A DNA stretch of 8,784 nucleotides, from positions 1-8,784 of the forward strand of contig VGKZ01000043.1 of assembly GCA_016866815.1 (NCBI GenBank). Reading direction: 5' to 3'. A program made the position numbers and the translations under genes. The DNA comes from Candidatus Peregrinibacteria bacterium. GTDB taxonomy: Bacteria > Patescibacteriota > Gracilibacteria > Peribacterales > Peribacteraceae. The notes below the pieces were generated by a model. The model ran no database searches, was not told the origin of the DNA, and was given only the letters and a program-made list of their open reading frames with translations. Shown one piece after another: positions 1 through 7,762 of the stretch (its first letter is position 1; every line of letters begins with the position of its first letter).

Positions 1-1695
1 AAGCTTCAGAGTGTAGGTGAAGGTGCTCCCCTTTCCCGTCACCGCTGTCGCTTCGATGTCTCCACCCTGCAGCTGCATGAACTGCCTGGCGATGTAGAGA
101 CCAAGACCGGAACTACTTTCCGCACCGGTATTGCTCTTGCGAATGCCGTCACGGGAAAAGAGATTCTTCAGAATATCCGGCAGCATGCCTTCTCCGGTAT
201 CCGCAACTTCGACGATGCCTTTGCCGTCTGCAGACTTCAATCGAACGGTGATGCCACCCTGTTTCGTATGCTTGAGGGCATTGCTGATGCTATTCATAAT
301 ACACTCCGCAGCCTTTTCCAGATCGGCTTGCACCACGATACCGGGAACCGGCTCCTCCACGTTCAGATACAAACCGGCACGTTCGGCAGCGATCACGTAG
401 TCGCGGATTGCACGGTCGACGATATCCCTCAACTTCACCGCTTTCAGTTCCACCGCGACAACGCCGCGATCGAGACGGGAGACGTTGAGAATATCCATGA
501 TCAATGTGTAGTTACTCACATTCACTGCATGCAGATCCTGCAATACCTTACGCAGGTCATCGGCAATAGGACCGTAGTCACCGTCGAGGATGGATTCAAT
601 ATTCCAGCGCATCGCCGTGATAGGCGCTTTCAGCTGATGACTGACAATCGATGTGAAATCTTTGAGGGATTGGTTTTTGAAGGCCAAATCCTCGTTCAGT
701 TTGATATTCTTGGCGCTCACGCGCGCCAGGGCCACAACCATAGTCAGCGTGAATAATGTGAGGATGGCACCGGCGACACCGAGGTTTACCTTCACGCTAT
801 CGAGAATACCGAATGCGGCATCTCTCGACTGTTGTGCGATGACTACCCATGTGTGGGACCCCACCGAGATCGGCACAAACGTGGCGAGCATCGTAATGCC
901 GCTGAGCGGATCGACGTACTCGCTGGTCTGCATGGCTCCACCGAGAGCATCCCGTACGAGCGTTGCATCGGCATACGACTTGTTGCCGAGATCATTCGTA
1001 TCGACATGCGGATTGGCGACGAGCGCAGACATGTGATCGACCACGAGCATGTATCCGTTGCTTCCGATCTCGCTGCTGCGCAGCCATTTTTCGATCTCAC
1101 GCGCACGGTACTCAAAGACCAGAGTACCGAGTTCATGCTCTCCGTCACGCGACGGAACGGCAATGGCAATCGCAGGTTCACCGGGATACTGCGCCCGCTG
1201 GTACAGACCGGAAATCACCGGCTTGCCTGTTATCTTGAATTCACGAAACCACTCAACATCGGAAAAATTGCTGCCGTACGCTCCGGAAGCAGTCGGAAAT
1301 TCGTTGATGACAACGGCACCCGTATTCACAAAAAAAGCACGGTGTATCTCCGGACGGGAAACCGTGATTGCCTTGAGACGCATACGGAGAGTGACCTGAT
1401 CGTTATCGCGAATGGCCGCCAATGTTCCGTCCAAAGATGCGATAGCATGCGCGAGAGCGACATTCTCCTTCACCGCCTGTGTGAGTTGCTGGGCAAGATT
1501 ATACGCTGCGGTAAGGTTCTGGGATTCCACGACGGAGCGCACGGACTGCGAGGCAATCTGGAGTGAGTAGAGACTTAAAAGGACGATCGGAAGGAAGATA
1601 GCGCAGAAGGGTAACGCCCAGAGAAATCTGCTCTTGCGAATTTTTGCATCGACGGCCTGCTCCCGGGGAGCATGATCGGCTGGAGTTTGTGTCAT
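1..1695 (-). CDS. Sensor histidine kinase with Cache-like extracytoplasmic domain (C-terminus cut by window edge)
   Basis: This is a membrane histidine kinase that should autophosphorylate on a histidine and pass the phosphate to a response regulator; none is visible here. The frame is open for 565 codons from ATG at 1693-1695 to the window edge. A hydrophobic segment at residues 24-45 (WALPFCAIFLPIVLLSLYSL) and another at about 306-325 flank a roughly 260-residue outer domain. That domain has dCache-like features (GxxVINEFP, VISGLYQ, EIGSNGYMLVVD, then a second small subdomain), so small-molecule sensing is inferred. The HisKA phosphoacceptor is His353 in SHQLKAP. The ATPase domain shows the N box (NSISNALKHT, 468-477), G1 (DTGEGM, 499-504) and G2 (GLGLYIAR, 530-537), then GKGSTF near the end, so only a few residues are likely missing. 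No HAMP domain is evident between the second membrane helix and HisKA. The start is supported by a promoter placed immediately upstream. The gene is transcribed divergently from the cysteine-rich protein gene. Confidence 0.93.
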   Translation of the reverse strand, partial: MTQTPADHAPREQAVDAKIRKSRFLWALPFCAIFLPIVLLSLYSLQIASQSVRSVVESQNLTAAYNLAQQLTQAVKENVALAHAIASLDGTLAAIRDNDQVTLRMRLKAITVSRPEIHRAFFVNTGAVVINEFPTASGAYGSNFSDVEWFREFKITGKPVISGLYQRAQYPGEPAIAIAVPSRDGEHELGTLVFEYRAREIEKWLRSSEIGSNGYMLVVDHMSALVANPHVDTNDLGNKSYADATLVRDALGGAMQTSEYVDPLSGITMLATFVPISVGSHTWVVIAQQSRDAAFGILDSVKVNLGVAGAILTLFTLTMVVALARVSAKNIKLNEDLAFKNQSLKDFTSIVSHQLKAPITAMRWNIESILDGDYGPIADDLRKVLQDLHAVNVSNYTLIMDILNVSRLDRGVVAVELKAVKLRDIVDRAIRDYVIAAERAGLYLNVEEPVPGIVVQADLEKAAECIMNSISNALKHTKQGGITVRLKSADGKGIVEVADTGEGMLPDILKNLFSRDGIRKSNTGAESSSGLGLYIARQFMQLQGGDIEATAVTGKGSTFTYTLKL

Positions 1696-1707
1696 GCGTT
1701 TCTCATC

Positions 1708-1736
1708 ATTATAGCAGAATTTTCCGCTCCGTGTAA
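1708..1736 (-). promoter_or_regulatory. Sigma70-type promoter of the histidine kinase gene
   Basis: On the minus strand a perfect -10 box TATAAT (1708-1713) lies 17 nt downstream of a -35-like TTACAC (1731-1736). Transcription would begin near 1701, about 6 nt before the kinase ATG, so the mRNA would be almost leaderless. There is no good Shine-Dalgarno sequence (only a weak TGAGA). The -35 box overlaps the left arm of the inverted repeat at 1727-1752, a possible operator. Confidence 0.6.
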
Positions 1737-1752
1737 CGGGTAAAACACGGAG
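1727..1752. promoter_or_regulatory. Inverted repeat in the divergent promoter region, possible operator
   Basis: CTCCGTGT (1727-1734) and ACACGGAG (1745-1752) form a perfect 8-bp inverted repeat with a 10-nt spacer. It lies between the two divergent start regions and overlaps the kinase -35 box. A second, outer pair of related sequences surrounds it: 1703-1719 read on the minus strand resembles 1771-1790 read on the plus strand (TTCTGCTA..ATGATGA). A dimeric regulator or a hairpin are both possible; which one is not shown by the sequence. Confidence 0.4.
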
Positions 1753-1753
1753 A

Positions 1754-1782
1754 TTGTAAAAAGAACCTATTTCTGCTACAGT
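1754..1782 (+). promoter_or_regulatory. Candidate promoter of the cysteine-rich protein gene
   Basis: TTGTAA (1754-1759), a 17-nt spacer and TACAGT (1777-1782) give a plausible -35/-10 pair on the plus strand. If used, transcription starts at about 1789. That is downstream of the first in-frame ATG (1784) and upstream of the ATG pair at 1814/1817. The -10 box is weak (4 of 6 matches). Confidence 0.35.
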
Positions 1783-1813
1783 AATGATGAAATACACAAA
1801 CACTCACACTCAT

Positions 1814-3622
1814 ATGATGAAACTTCTGCGTACCCCGACTGTCGCGTTCCTCACGTTTCTTGTGGGAATGACTTCCCTTGCTACAACGTTGCAAGCTCAA
1901 GTCCGCACCGGGGGCGGCGGCTCTTCGGGTAGCAACACCACCTCCGCGGGCGCCGGCATATGCGGAAACGGAGTGAGGGAAAATTCCGAACAATGTGATG
2001 ACGGAAATACGGATAATAACGACGAATGCACAATGTACTGTATGAAACCGCGCTGCGGCGACGGTATCGTTCATCAAAAATTGCAAGAGGAGTGTGACGA
2101 TAGCAACGGAGATGACAGTGATGAATGCACCAACGTCTGTCGCAAGGCACGCTGCGGCGACGGTATCGTTCATCAAAAATTGCTTGAGGAGTGTGACGAT
2201 AGCAACGGAGATGACAGTGATGAATGCACCAACGTCTGTCGCAAGGCACGCTGCGGCGACGGTATCGTTCATCAAAAAATGCAAGAGGAGTGTGACGATA
2301 GAAACGGAGATGACAGTGATGAATGCACCAACGTCTGTCGCAAGGCTCGATGCGGGGACGGCATCACCAGCAACCAGCGCGGTGAACAATGTGATGAGGG
2401 TGAATCCAATGGTAAAGACGGCCACTGCACGAAGGAATGCAAGAAACCAAAGGTGGAGGAACCTCCGAAATGCGGCAATGGGGTCACGGAAGGAAATGAA
2501 GAATGTGATGACGGTAACGGCGACAACGCCGACGACTGCTCCGATAGATGTAGAAAAGCCTTCTGCGGCGACAGCATCGTCCAGAATTGGGAGGAATGCG
2601 ACCTCGGACGCAGCAACGGTATGTACGAGTGTGATTCCTATTGCCGCAAGCGTCAATACAACAGCACCCCTGGCGGTACAACGGGCGATGATGGCACCAT
2701 TACCATAGGCAATCCCCCACCGCCACCGTCCAGTGTCTCCAGCTCACAGCCTTCACGGGGAAACACTACGTCTCAGGAGGATGAAACATGGAAACGGATG
2801 ATGGAGGAGATGAAAAAGCGCTCAGAAGAGGACCAGAAGCGCATGGAAGCGCAAATGGAAGAGCAGCGCAGAATGCAGGGATTCATGGGCTGCTTCAATT
2901 CTTCAGGAATGTGGACGAGCAACCGCTCTGAATGTGATGAAAATCAACGGAAACACCTCAAGGAACAAATCGTTGAAATCGATCAGAACATCCGGCAGAA
3001 AGTGAAACCTGTACCGGTTCAGACAATTCCTGAAGAGCAAGTGCGCGAGGAAATTCGCGAAAATCTCCTCGGTGACAACATCACCGAAGAGCACCGGAAA
3101 AAACTTCTCAGCGTTCTCGAAGAGGCAAAAACAAGAATGACACTCCTTTCGAAACAGGAACTCGCACCGGAGGTCACCGACTACCTCAAGCGCGCCATTG
3201 AATGGCTCGACCAGGGTGTCGTGTACTTCTCGTCCGGAGTCAATGCTCCCGAGGAAATCCGCCTCATGAATCAGCCAGTCCGTGACCTCATGAAGCAGGT
3301 CGGCGACCTGATCGCATCGCAGAAACAGCTGCCGAAGGAGCTTCCAAAGATCGATCCGATCGTCGAGAAGACTGAACTTCTCGTCAATAAATTCCGCAAT
3401 GCTTTCGTTCTGCTCGCTCAGAATGGCATTGGCCTCGACCAGACGTCGTTGCAGGCGTATGTCGATGCAGCCCAGCACTTCGCTGAAGTGAAGCCCGCCT
3501 GCGTGGACCGTGGATTGAATTGCGGAGACCTGAATCAGGTCCTCGAAAAGCTCAAACTGGCCCGCCCCTGGCTGGAAGACCAGCTGAACGCGCACCCGGA
3601 TATCGCGAAGAAAGTGCAATAA
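1814..3622 (+). CDS. Secreted DUF4215-like cysteine-rich repeat protein with helical C-terminal half
   Basis: A 602-residue exported protein of unknown function. Counting from ATG 1814, residues 1-28 form a signal peptide (short K/R n-region, core VAFLTFLVGM, cleavage after LQA). After a Gly/Ser/Thr spacer come seven repeats starting at Cys50, 81, 114, 147, 180, 220 and 251, each of the form CGxGxxxxxEECDDGNxDxxDxCxxxCRK. This matches the DUF4215 / myxococcal disulfide-repeat family, usually found on surface or secreted proteins. Repeats 2-4 are nearly identical. A Pro/Ser/Thr linker (about 282-325) leads to a Met/Glu/Lys-rich likely coiled coil (about 326-362) and a helical C-terminal region to 602. 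In the C-terminal half I recognise no family; three further cysteines (GCFNSSG, ACVDRGLNCGD) are visible. There is no lipobox, LPXTG or C-terminal membrane helix. ATG 1784 is also in frame (10 residues longer) but sits 2 nt after the candidate -10 box; ATG 1817 is equally possible. No start has a Shine-Dalgarno. The stop lies 6 bp from the 3' end of the opposing 5S gene. Confidence 0.88.
   Translation: MMKLLRTPTVAFLTFLVGMTSLATTLQAQVRTGGGGSSGSNTTSAGAGICGNGVRENSEQCDDGNTDNNDECTMYCMKPRCGDGIVHQKLQEECDDSNGDDSDECTNVCRKARCGDGIVHQKLLEECDDSNGDDSDECTNVCRKARCGDGIVHQKMQEECDDRNGDDSDECTNVCRKARCGDGITSNQRGEQCDEGESNGKDGHCTKECKKPKVEEPPKCGNGVTEGNEECDDGNGDNADDCSDRCRKAFCGDSIVQNWEECDLGRSNGMYECDSYCRKRQYNSTPGGTTGDDGTITIGNPPPPPSSVSSSQPSRGNTTSQEDETWKRMMEEMKKRSEEDQKRMEAQMEEQRRMQGFMGCFNSSGMWTSNRSECDENQRKHLKEQIVEIDQNIRQKVKPVPVQTIPEEQVREEIRENLLGDNITEEHRKKLLSVLEEAKTRMTLLSKQELAPEVTDYLKRAIEWLDQGVVYFSSGVNAPEEIRLMNQPVRDLMKQVGDLIASQKQLPKELPKIDPIVEKTELLVNKFRNAFVLLAQNGIGLDQTSLQAYVDAAQHFAEVKPACVDRGLNCGDLNQVLEKLKLARPWLEDQLNAHPDIAKKVQ
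2054..2350 (+). repeat. Three tandem 99-bp near-identical repeats inside the cysteine-rich gene
   Basis: Units 2054-2152, 2153-2251 and 2252-2350 each encode 33 residues beginning CGDGIVHQK. They differ at only a handful of bases (for example ttgcaagag / ttgcttgag / atgcaagag, and agcaac / agcaac / agaaac). The flanking repeats (1961-2053 and from 2351 on) are clearly diverged at both DNA and protein level, so this block points to recent in-frame duplication. Confidence 0.9.
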
Positions 3623-3628
3623 TCGTTT

Positions 3629-3748
<120 letters not shown>

Positions 3749-3873
3749 AAAAGATCATGGTATGGGCATATCCCGCCTGCGTGCCCCGAACCAGATGCAA
3801 AGCATCGGTACAGGGCAAGTGTTACATGAACAGTACTCTTGTCCGCTTTTTCGTAAAAAAGAGGGAAAAAATG
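3749..3873 (-). other. 23S-5S internal transcribed spacer
   Basis: About 125 bp of spacer with no tRNA. It contains a small perfect hairpin (GATGC-TTT-GCATC on the minus strand, 3793-3805), the outer strand of the pre-23S processing helix (3824-3836) and an A/T-rich stretch. No coding potential is supported. Confidence 0.7.
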
Positions 3874-3882
3874 AAAAATGTT
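3824..3882 (-). other. 3' strands of the pre-23S processing stalk
   Basis: Two 13-nt words here are perfect reverse complements of words flanking the 23S 5' end. ACATGAACAGTAC (plus strand, 3824-3836) pairs with 8047-8059, and AATGAAAAATGTT (3870-3882) pairs with 8011-8023. In bacteria such long-range helices around 23S are RNase III targets during maturation. The inner helix includes helix 1 of 23S and so places both ends of the rRNA. Confidence 0.75.
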
Positions 3883-3991
3883 CAATCGTCCATTCGTACC
3901 ACTCGGCTGAATGCATTGCTGCACGTACACCTGTGGCCGATCGAGCCGGTCATCTTCCGGCGGACTTATGGAGAGACGCAATCTTGGGAGG

Positions 3992-4040
<49 letters not shown>

Positions 4041-4083
4041 TCCTGCGGTGCCGCTGACGCGACAACAGGTACACCAGAGGTTC

Positions 4084-4115
<32 letters not shown>

Positions 4116-4155
4116 TTCCCTCACGTCTCTAAGTGATGGTGGAGGATAGAGGCCA

Positions 4156-4197
<42 letters not shown>

Positions 4198-4235
4198 CAT
4201 TGGCGAACAGCCAAACCCTTGGGGCCTTCTTCAGT

Positions 4236-4272
<37 letters not shown>

Positions 4273-4847
4273 GGTTCGTCGCTGTGGGCGCTTGGAACCG
4301 ATCAGCCTGTTATCCCTAGAGTAACTTTTATCCGTTGAGCGATGTCCCACCCACGTGGTATGGGCATGTTAATAGCCCGGACACCGGATCACTATCACCG
4401 ACTTTCGTCCCTGCTCGACCTGTAAGTCTCACAGTCAGGCCCACGTGTGCGATTACACGACAACGCCGATTTCCATCCGGCGCTAGTGGACCTTTGCGCG
4501 CCTCCGTTACACTTTAGGAGGCAACCGCCCCAGTTAAACTACCCGGCAAACACTGTCTCCCGGCGCGTGTCACGTCTCGGGGTGAGTGCCGTCGGAACGC
4601 AAAGGTGGTATTTCACATTGTGACTCCATCCCGGCTAGCGCCGGGACTTCACAGTCTCCCACCTATGCTACATATGCAAACCAACGACACAATGTCAGCG
4701 TATAGTAAAGCTTCATAGGGTCTTTTCGTCCTTCCACCATCTACCCGGCATTTGCACCGGGACTGCAATTTCACCGAGCCTTGCGTCGAGACAGTGACCA
4801 GACCGTTATACCATTCGTGCGGGTCGGAACTTCATGAAGCGTGAAAG

Positions 4848-4878
4848 GAAAACCTACGGTTTTCCTCTCACGAACTCT
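4848..4878 (-). repeat. Long terminal hairpin of the intron
   Basis: Near the intron 3' end CGTGAGAGGAAAACC and GGTTTTCCTTTCACG form an almost perfect 15-bp stem with a GTA loop, just before the 3' splice site. Further hairpins lie upstream in the same peripheral region: GGAAAGC-TTT-GCTTTCC, CACGACT/AGTCGTG and CCTCGC-TGA-GCGAGG (about 4900-4995). These are P9-side extensions rather than catalytic parts. Coordinates are approximate to a few bases. Confidence 0.6.
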
Positions 4879-5005
4879 CCTTTCCCTAAGTGGAGTGCCT
4901 CCAGGAAAGCAAAGCTTTCCTTCGGCACGACTTATTGATGGACAGTCGTGAGAATTTCCTCCGGCGGGTCACCGGATCCTCGCTCAGCGAGGCGCACTAA
5001 CCCTT

Positions 5006-5040
5006 CACTCAAGTCTCAAGACTCATGTCTCGAATCTCTC
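5006..5040 (-). repeat. Heptad tandem array (CTC core) in the intron
   Basis: On the plus strand CTC recurs at 5008, 5015, 5022, 5029 and 5036, an exact 7-nt period over five units with variable intervening bases (CTCAAGT, CTCAAGA, CTCATGT, CTCGAAT, CTCTCGA). It lies in the P9-side periphery of the intron. Confidence 0.75.
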
Positions 5041-5307
5041 GAGTAAACGCATGTTTTTTACCGAGTGCACAATTCGCACTCCCCTCTGTCGCCAGAGGGA
5101 TCGGACTATATCATCCACGGCTTCATTCTTACGAACTACGCCGAGGCGTCGCGTGTAGTCTCTGAGGAGCCCCCGCGAAGCGCGTAGCGCATAGTGGGGT
5201 TTCCTGCTGATTATCCGCACTCCGTACCTTTCGGCGTAGGAGATACTCGGATGTTCCAGCATATAGCGACGTTTTTCACTAGTTGCGCAGGGTATATAGC
5301 TGCGCTT

Positions 5308-5335
5308 GCCCACCGTAGCCTGAGCGTAGGCGGGC
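5308..5335. repeat. REP-like palindrome in the intron
   Basis: GCCCACC (5308-5314), GTA, GC, loop CTGA, GC, GTA, GGCGGGC (5329-5335). This stem with a 3-nt internal loop has the same architecture as the palindromes at 7557-7594 and 7622-7660 in a 23S expansion. It lies between the P1/P2 side and the 5' strand of P3. Confidence 0.6.
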
Positions 5336-5470
5336 GCGGTTCTGGTTTGAATACGACATATTTCAATAAACTTTCTCGGAACTCTCGCGGCTTTCGCCGC
5401 CTTATGAGACCGTCACAACTCCGTGTGTGACAACCCCGCGGATGCGGGATGACTTACGTACCAAAGAGCT

Positions 5471-5505
5471 ACTGCTCCGAGCTCATCGCTCAAAGCTCAT
5501 AGCTC
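5471..5505 (-). repeat. Heptad tandem array (GCTC core) in the intron
   Basis: On the plus strand GCTC recurs at 5474, 5481, 5488, 5495 and 5502, an exact 7-nt period over five units (GCTCCGA, GCTCATC, GCTCAAA, GCTCATA, GCTCCAC). It sits in the 5' peripheral domain of the intron, about 60 nt inside the 5' splice site. Confidence 0.75.
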
Positions 5506-5565
5506 CACATACAATTCCCTAGTGCTGCGGATTTCTCCGGATTCGGGCAAGTTTTTTTATCGACC

Positions 5566-5619
<54 letters not shown>

Positions 5620-6005
5620 TCAGGGCTTAGATCGGAGGCGTAAACCTCCTCACGTGACCTTCTGACACTGGGCAGGCATCAGCCCCTATACGTTGTCTTA
5701 CGACTTCAGCAGGGACCTGTGTTTTTGGTAAACAGTCGCCTGGCCTCTTTCGCTGCGCCCCGCACCCTCCTGAACTCACTGTACCGTCACCATTGATAGT
5801 CAATGATGAGATACCGTCTAAGATCAGAAGGGTGCGGGGAGTCCTTATCCCGAAGTTACGGACGCTTCTTTGCCGAGTTCCTTAACGCAAGATGACTCGT
5901 TCGCCTTGGTCTACTCGACCATCCCACCGGTGTTGGTTTGCGGTACGGTTTCATGAAACTCTCGAAAGCGATGCTTTTCTTGGAAGCGCAAGGGGACAGA
6001 CTCAA

Positions 6006-6018
6006 CCGCCAGAGGCGG
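6006..6018. repeat. Short CCGCC/GGCGG palindrome in a 23S expansion
   Basis: CCGCC-AGA-GGCGG followed by ATAATT lies in a variable 23S region (equivalent to E. coli roughly 1380-1600) that is some 60 nt longer than in E. coli. It resembles the palindrome at 8259-8285 (ATCCGCC-AAA-GGCGGAT). Confidence 0.5.
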
Positions 6019-7103
6019 ATAATTGGCGTCCGCGCTCGACTCATCCGGCGGATTTACCTACCGGAATCAACGTCTAACGCGTTGCACGTGCAGTCAATAC
6101 GCACGCTCTGATCCTCCCACTCCGTCCCACCGCTCCTGAAGTGGTAGCATCCTTTCCCTCAGACATAGTCCAGTAAACTGGACCAGAGGCCGGAGAGACT
6201 ATCAGCAGCCACCCCTTGGCGATTTTCATGAAGTGCAGGAATGTTGACCTGCTGTCCATCGGCTACGCCTTTCGGCCTGACCTTAGGACCGACTAACCCC
6301 ACGCCGATTGCCGTTGCGTGGGAAACCTTGGGAATTCGGCGGGCAGGGTTTTCACCTGCCTAGTAGTTACTCATGCCAACATTCTCACTTCTGTCCGCTC
6401 CACGACACCTCGCGATATCGCTTCAATGCTGGACAGAACGCTCTTCTACCACTCATACGATCCGAAGATCGTACGAATTCACTGCTTCGGTTACATGCTT
6501 CGCCCCGTGAATTTTCGGCGCACGACTCCTCGACCAGTGAGCTGTTACGCTTTCTTTAAAGGATGGCTGCTTCTAAGCAAACCTCCTGGTTGTCGGAGCA
6601 ATCGCACTTCCTTTGCCACTGAGCATGTATTAGGGACCTTAGCAAATGATCTGGGCTCTTTCCCTCGTGACGATGGCAATTCGCTGTCACCGTCTCACTC
6701 CCGTCGCCTAAGGATCGGTATTCGGAGTTTGTCAGGATTTGGTGGGTCGAGAAGACCCCCGCATCCAAACAGTATCTCTACCCCCGATCGTGCACGACGA
6801 GGCTGCCCCTAAAGGCATTTCGAAGAGAACCAGCTATCTCCGGGTTCGGTAAGCTTTTCACTCCCACCCACAAGTCATCCCAACATCTTGTGACATGTTA
6901 TGGTTCGGGCCTCCATCTCTCGTTGGAGAGACTTCACCCTGCTCATGGGTAGCTCACCCGGTTTCGGGTCTAGTGCCAGCGATCATATACGCCTGTTTAG
7001 GACTCGCTTTCGCTACGGCTCCGGCTAGAAACTGCCTTAGCCGACCACTGACAACTAACTCGTTGGCTCATTATGCAAAAGGCACACAGTCACTCGGTAC
7101 CAC

Positions 7104-7263
7104 GCTGGGCTCAGTAGATCTACACGCATGAATATCGCAGAAAATTATCATTTTTCATTTTCCAATTTTCATTGTACTCATTGAGCATTGCGCATTAAAT
7201 GATAAATGAAAATTGATCAATGATCATTTGCTACGATTCATACCATCGATCTATAAACACAGT
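7104..7263 (-). repeat. Intervening-sequence-like insertion in 23S helix 25
   Basis: An 11-bp stem, CTCGGTACCAC (7093-7103) with GTGGTACCGAG (7264-7274), replaces the tip of helix 25. It encloses about 160 nt that is markedly A/T-rich compared with the flanking rRNA. The insert folds on itself: CAATTTTCATT (7163-7173) is the exact complement of AATGAAAATTG (7205-7215), and outer segments near 7125-7150 and 7220-7250 also pair partly. Helix 25 is the classic site where Salmonella and relatives carry intervening sequences excised by RNase III, so fragmented 23S rRNA is possible here. Confidence 0.75.
7149..7226 (-). repeat. Inverted heptad arrays in the helix 25 insertion
   Basis: On the plus strand CA recurs at 7149, 7156, 7163 and 7170, then after a 2-nt slip at 7179, 7186 and 7193 (period 7). 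TG then recurs at 7200, 7207, 7214 and 7221. The second run is the complement of the first, so the two runs form arms of one hairpin. Confidence 0.7.
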
Positions 7264-7556
7264 GTGGTACCGAGCTCCTATTCCTTGAACGCATCACATT
7301 TCAGAGACTATTTCATCCCCCTTCCGGGGTGCTTTTCACCTTTCCCTCACGGTACTATCCGCTATTGATCTTCGTACCTGTTTAGCCTTAGGTGGTGGTC
7401 CACCCAGATTCAGGCCGGATTTCACGTGTCCGACCCTACTCAGGAGTCTCCTGACGCAGCATTTCCTTTCGGCGACGGGGCTTTCACCCTCTATGGCCGG
7501 CCGTTCCAGGCCGTTTGCCTAGGAAAAACTGATCGTCGTATGGAGTCCTACAACCC

Positions 7557-7665
7557 CCACCGTCGCTCCTTGCTTCGCGCGGAGCTATGGTGGGCAGGCC
7601 CATTCGCAGATAATGGGCTCGCCCGCCGTAGCTTTTTGCGGAGCAAAAAGCGAAGGTGGGTTTGG
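7557..7665 (-). repeat. 23S expansion built from two REP-like palindromes
   Basis: Between AGCCCAAACC and GGGGTTGTAGGAC, where typical 23S genes have a short hairpin, this gene carries about 110 nt. Palindrome 1: CCCGCC-GTA-GCTTTTTGC (7622-7639) pairs with GCAAAAAGC-GAA-GGTGGG (7643-7660). Palindrome 2: CCCACC-GTC-GCTCC (7557-7570) pairs with GGAGC-TAT-GGTGGG (7581-7594). Both have a 3-nt internal loop. Between them GGCCCATTCGCAGATAATGGGCTC is a third, simpler hairpin. Confidence 0.75.
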
Positions 7666-7762
7666 GCTGTTCCCCGTTCGCTCGCCACTACTAGGGGAAT
7701 CTCTCTTTGATTTCTTTTCCCCCGCTACTGAGATGTTTCAGTTCGCGGAGTGACCTTCCGCT

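Larger units (their letters stand above)
4833..5565 (-). ncRNA. Group I intron in 23S rRNA at E. coli position 1951
   Basis: The conserved 23S segment CCTTGTCGGGT | AAGTTCCGACC is split by 733 nt. The 5' exon ends in U and the intron ends in G (omega-G, position 4833). P1: exon CGGGU (5566-5570) pairs with intron GCCCG (5544-5548), leaving the diagnostic U-G pair at the splice site. P10: intron AACUU (5549-5553) pairs with 3' exon AAGUU (4828-4832). P3: CGUCGC (5266-5271) with GCGACG (5147-5152). P7: GACUA (5156-5160) with UAGUC (5104-5108, in GAUAUAGUCC). AAUCAGCAGGAAACC near 5199-5213 fits the P4/P6 strand. P9-type hairpins follow, one with a GCGA tetraloop closed by CCCTCTG/CAGAGGG near 5084-5101. 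Counting from m5U1939 and m5C1962 landmarks puts the insertion after U1951, a site known for an intron in Coxiella burnetii. No homing endonuclease motif is present. Self-splicing is expected but not shown. Confidence 0.9.

Noticed and set aside
131..1566. Several plus-strand ORFs over the kinase gene
   Set aside because: They are antisense frames of a histidine kinase with all catalytic motifs intact on the minus strand.
1709..2656. Long minus-strand ORF with repeated Val/Ile/Thr-rich segments resembling membrane helices
   Set aside because: It is the antisense of the cysteine-rich repeats. Its apparent 33-residue repeats and hydrophobicity come from the complement of Asp/Glu-rich codons, and it covers the divergent promoter region.
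2903..3619. 238-codon minus-strand ORF
   Set aside because: It is antisense to the helical C-terminal half of the secreted protein, which has the signal peptide and family repeats that make its own frame convincing.
5023..5313. 96-codon minus-strand ORF with GTG start inside the intron, a candidate homing endonuclease
   Set aside because: It overlaps the ribozyme core (P3, P4-P6, P7, P3' and P7' all lie within or beside it). It has no LAGLIDADG, HNH or GIY-YIG motif. Its Arg-rich composition is what one expects from structured GC-rich RNA read as protein.
7141..7230. Possible CRISPR array
   Set aside because: The repeated unit is 7 nt and degenerate, with no constant repeat and spacer pattern and no cas genes nearby.
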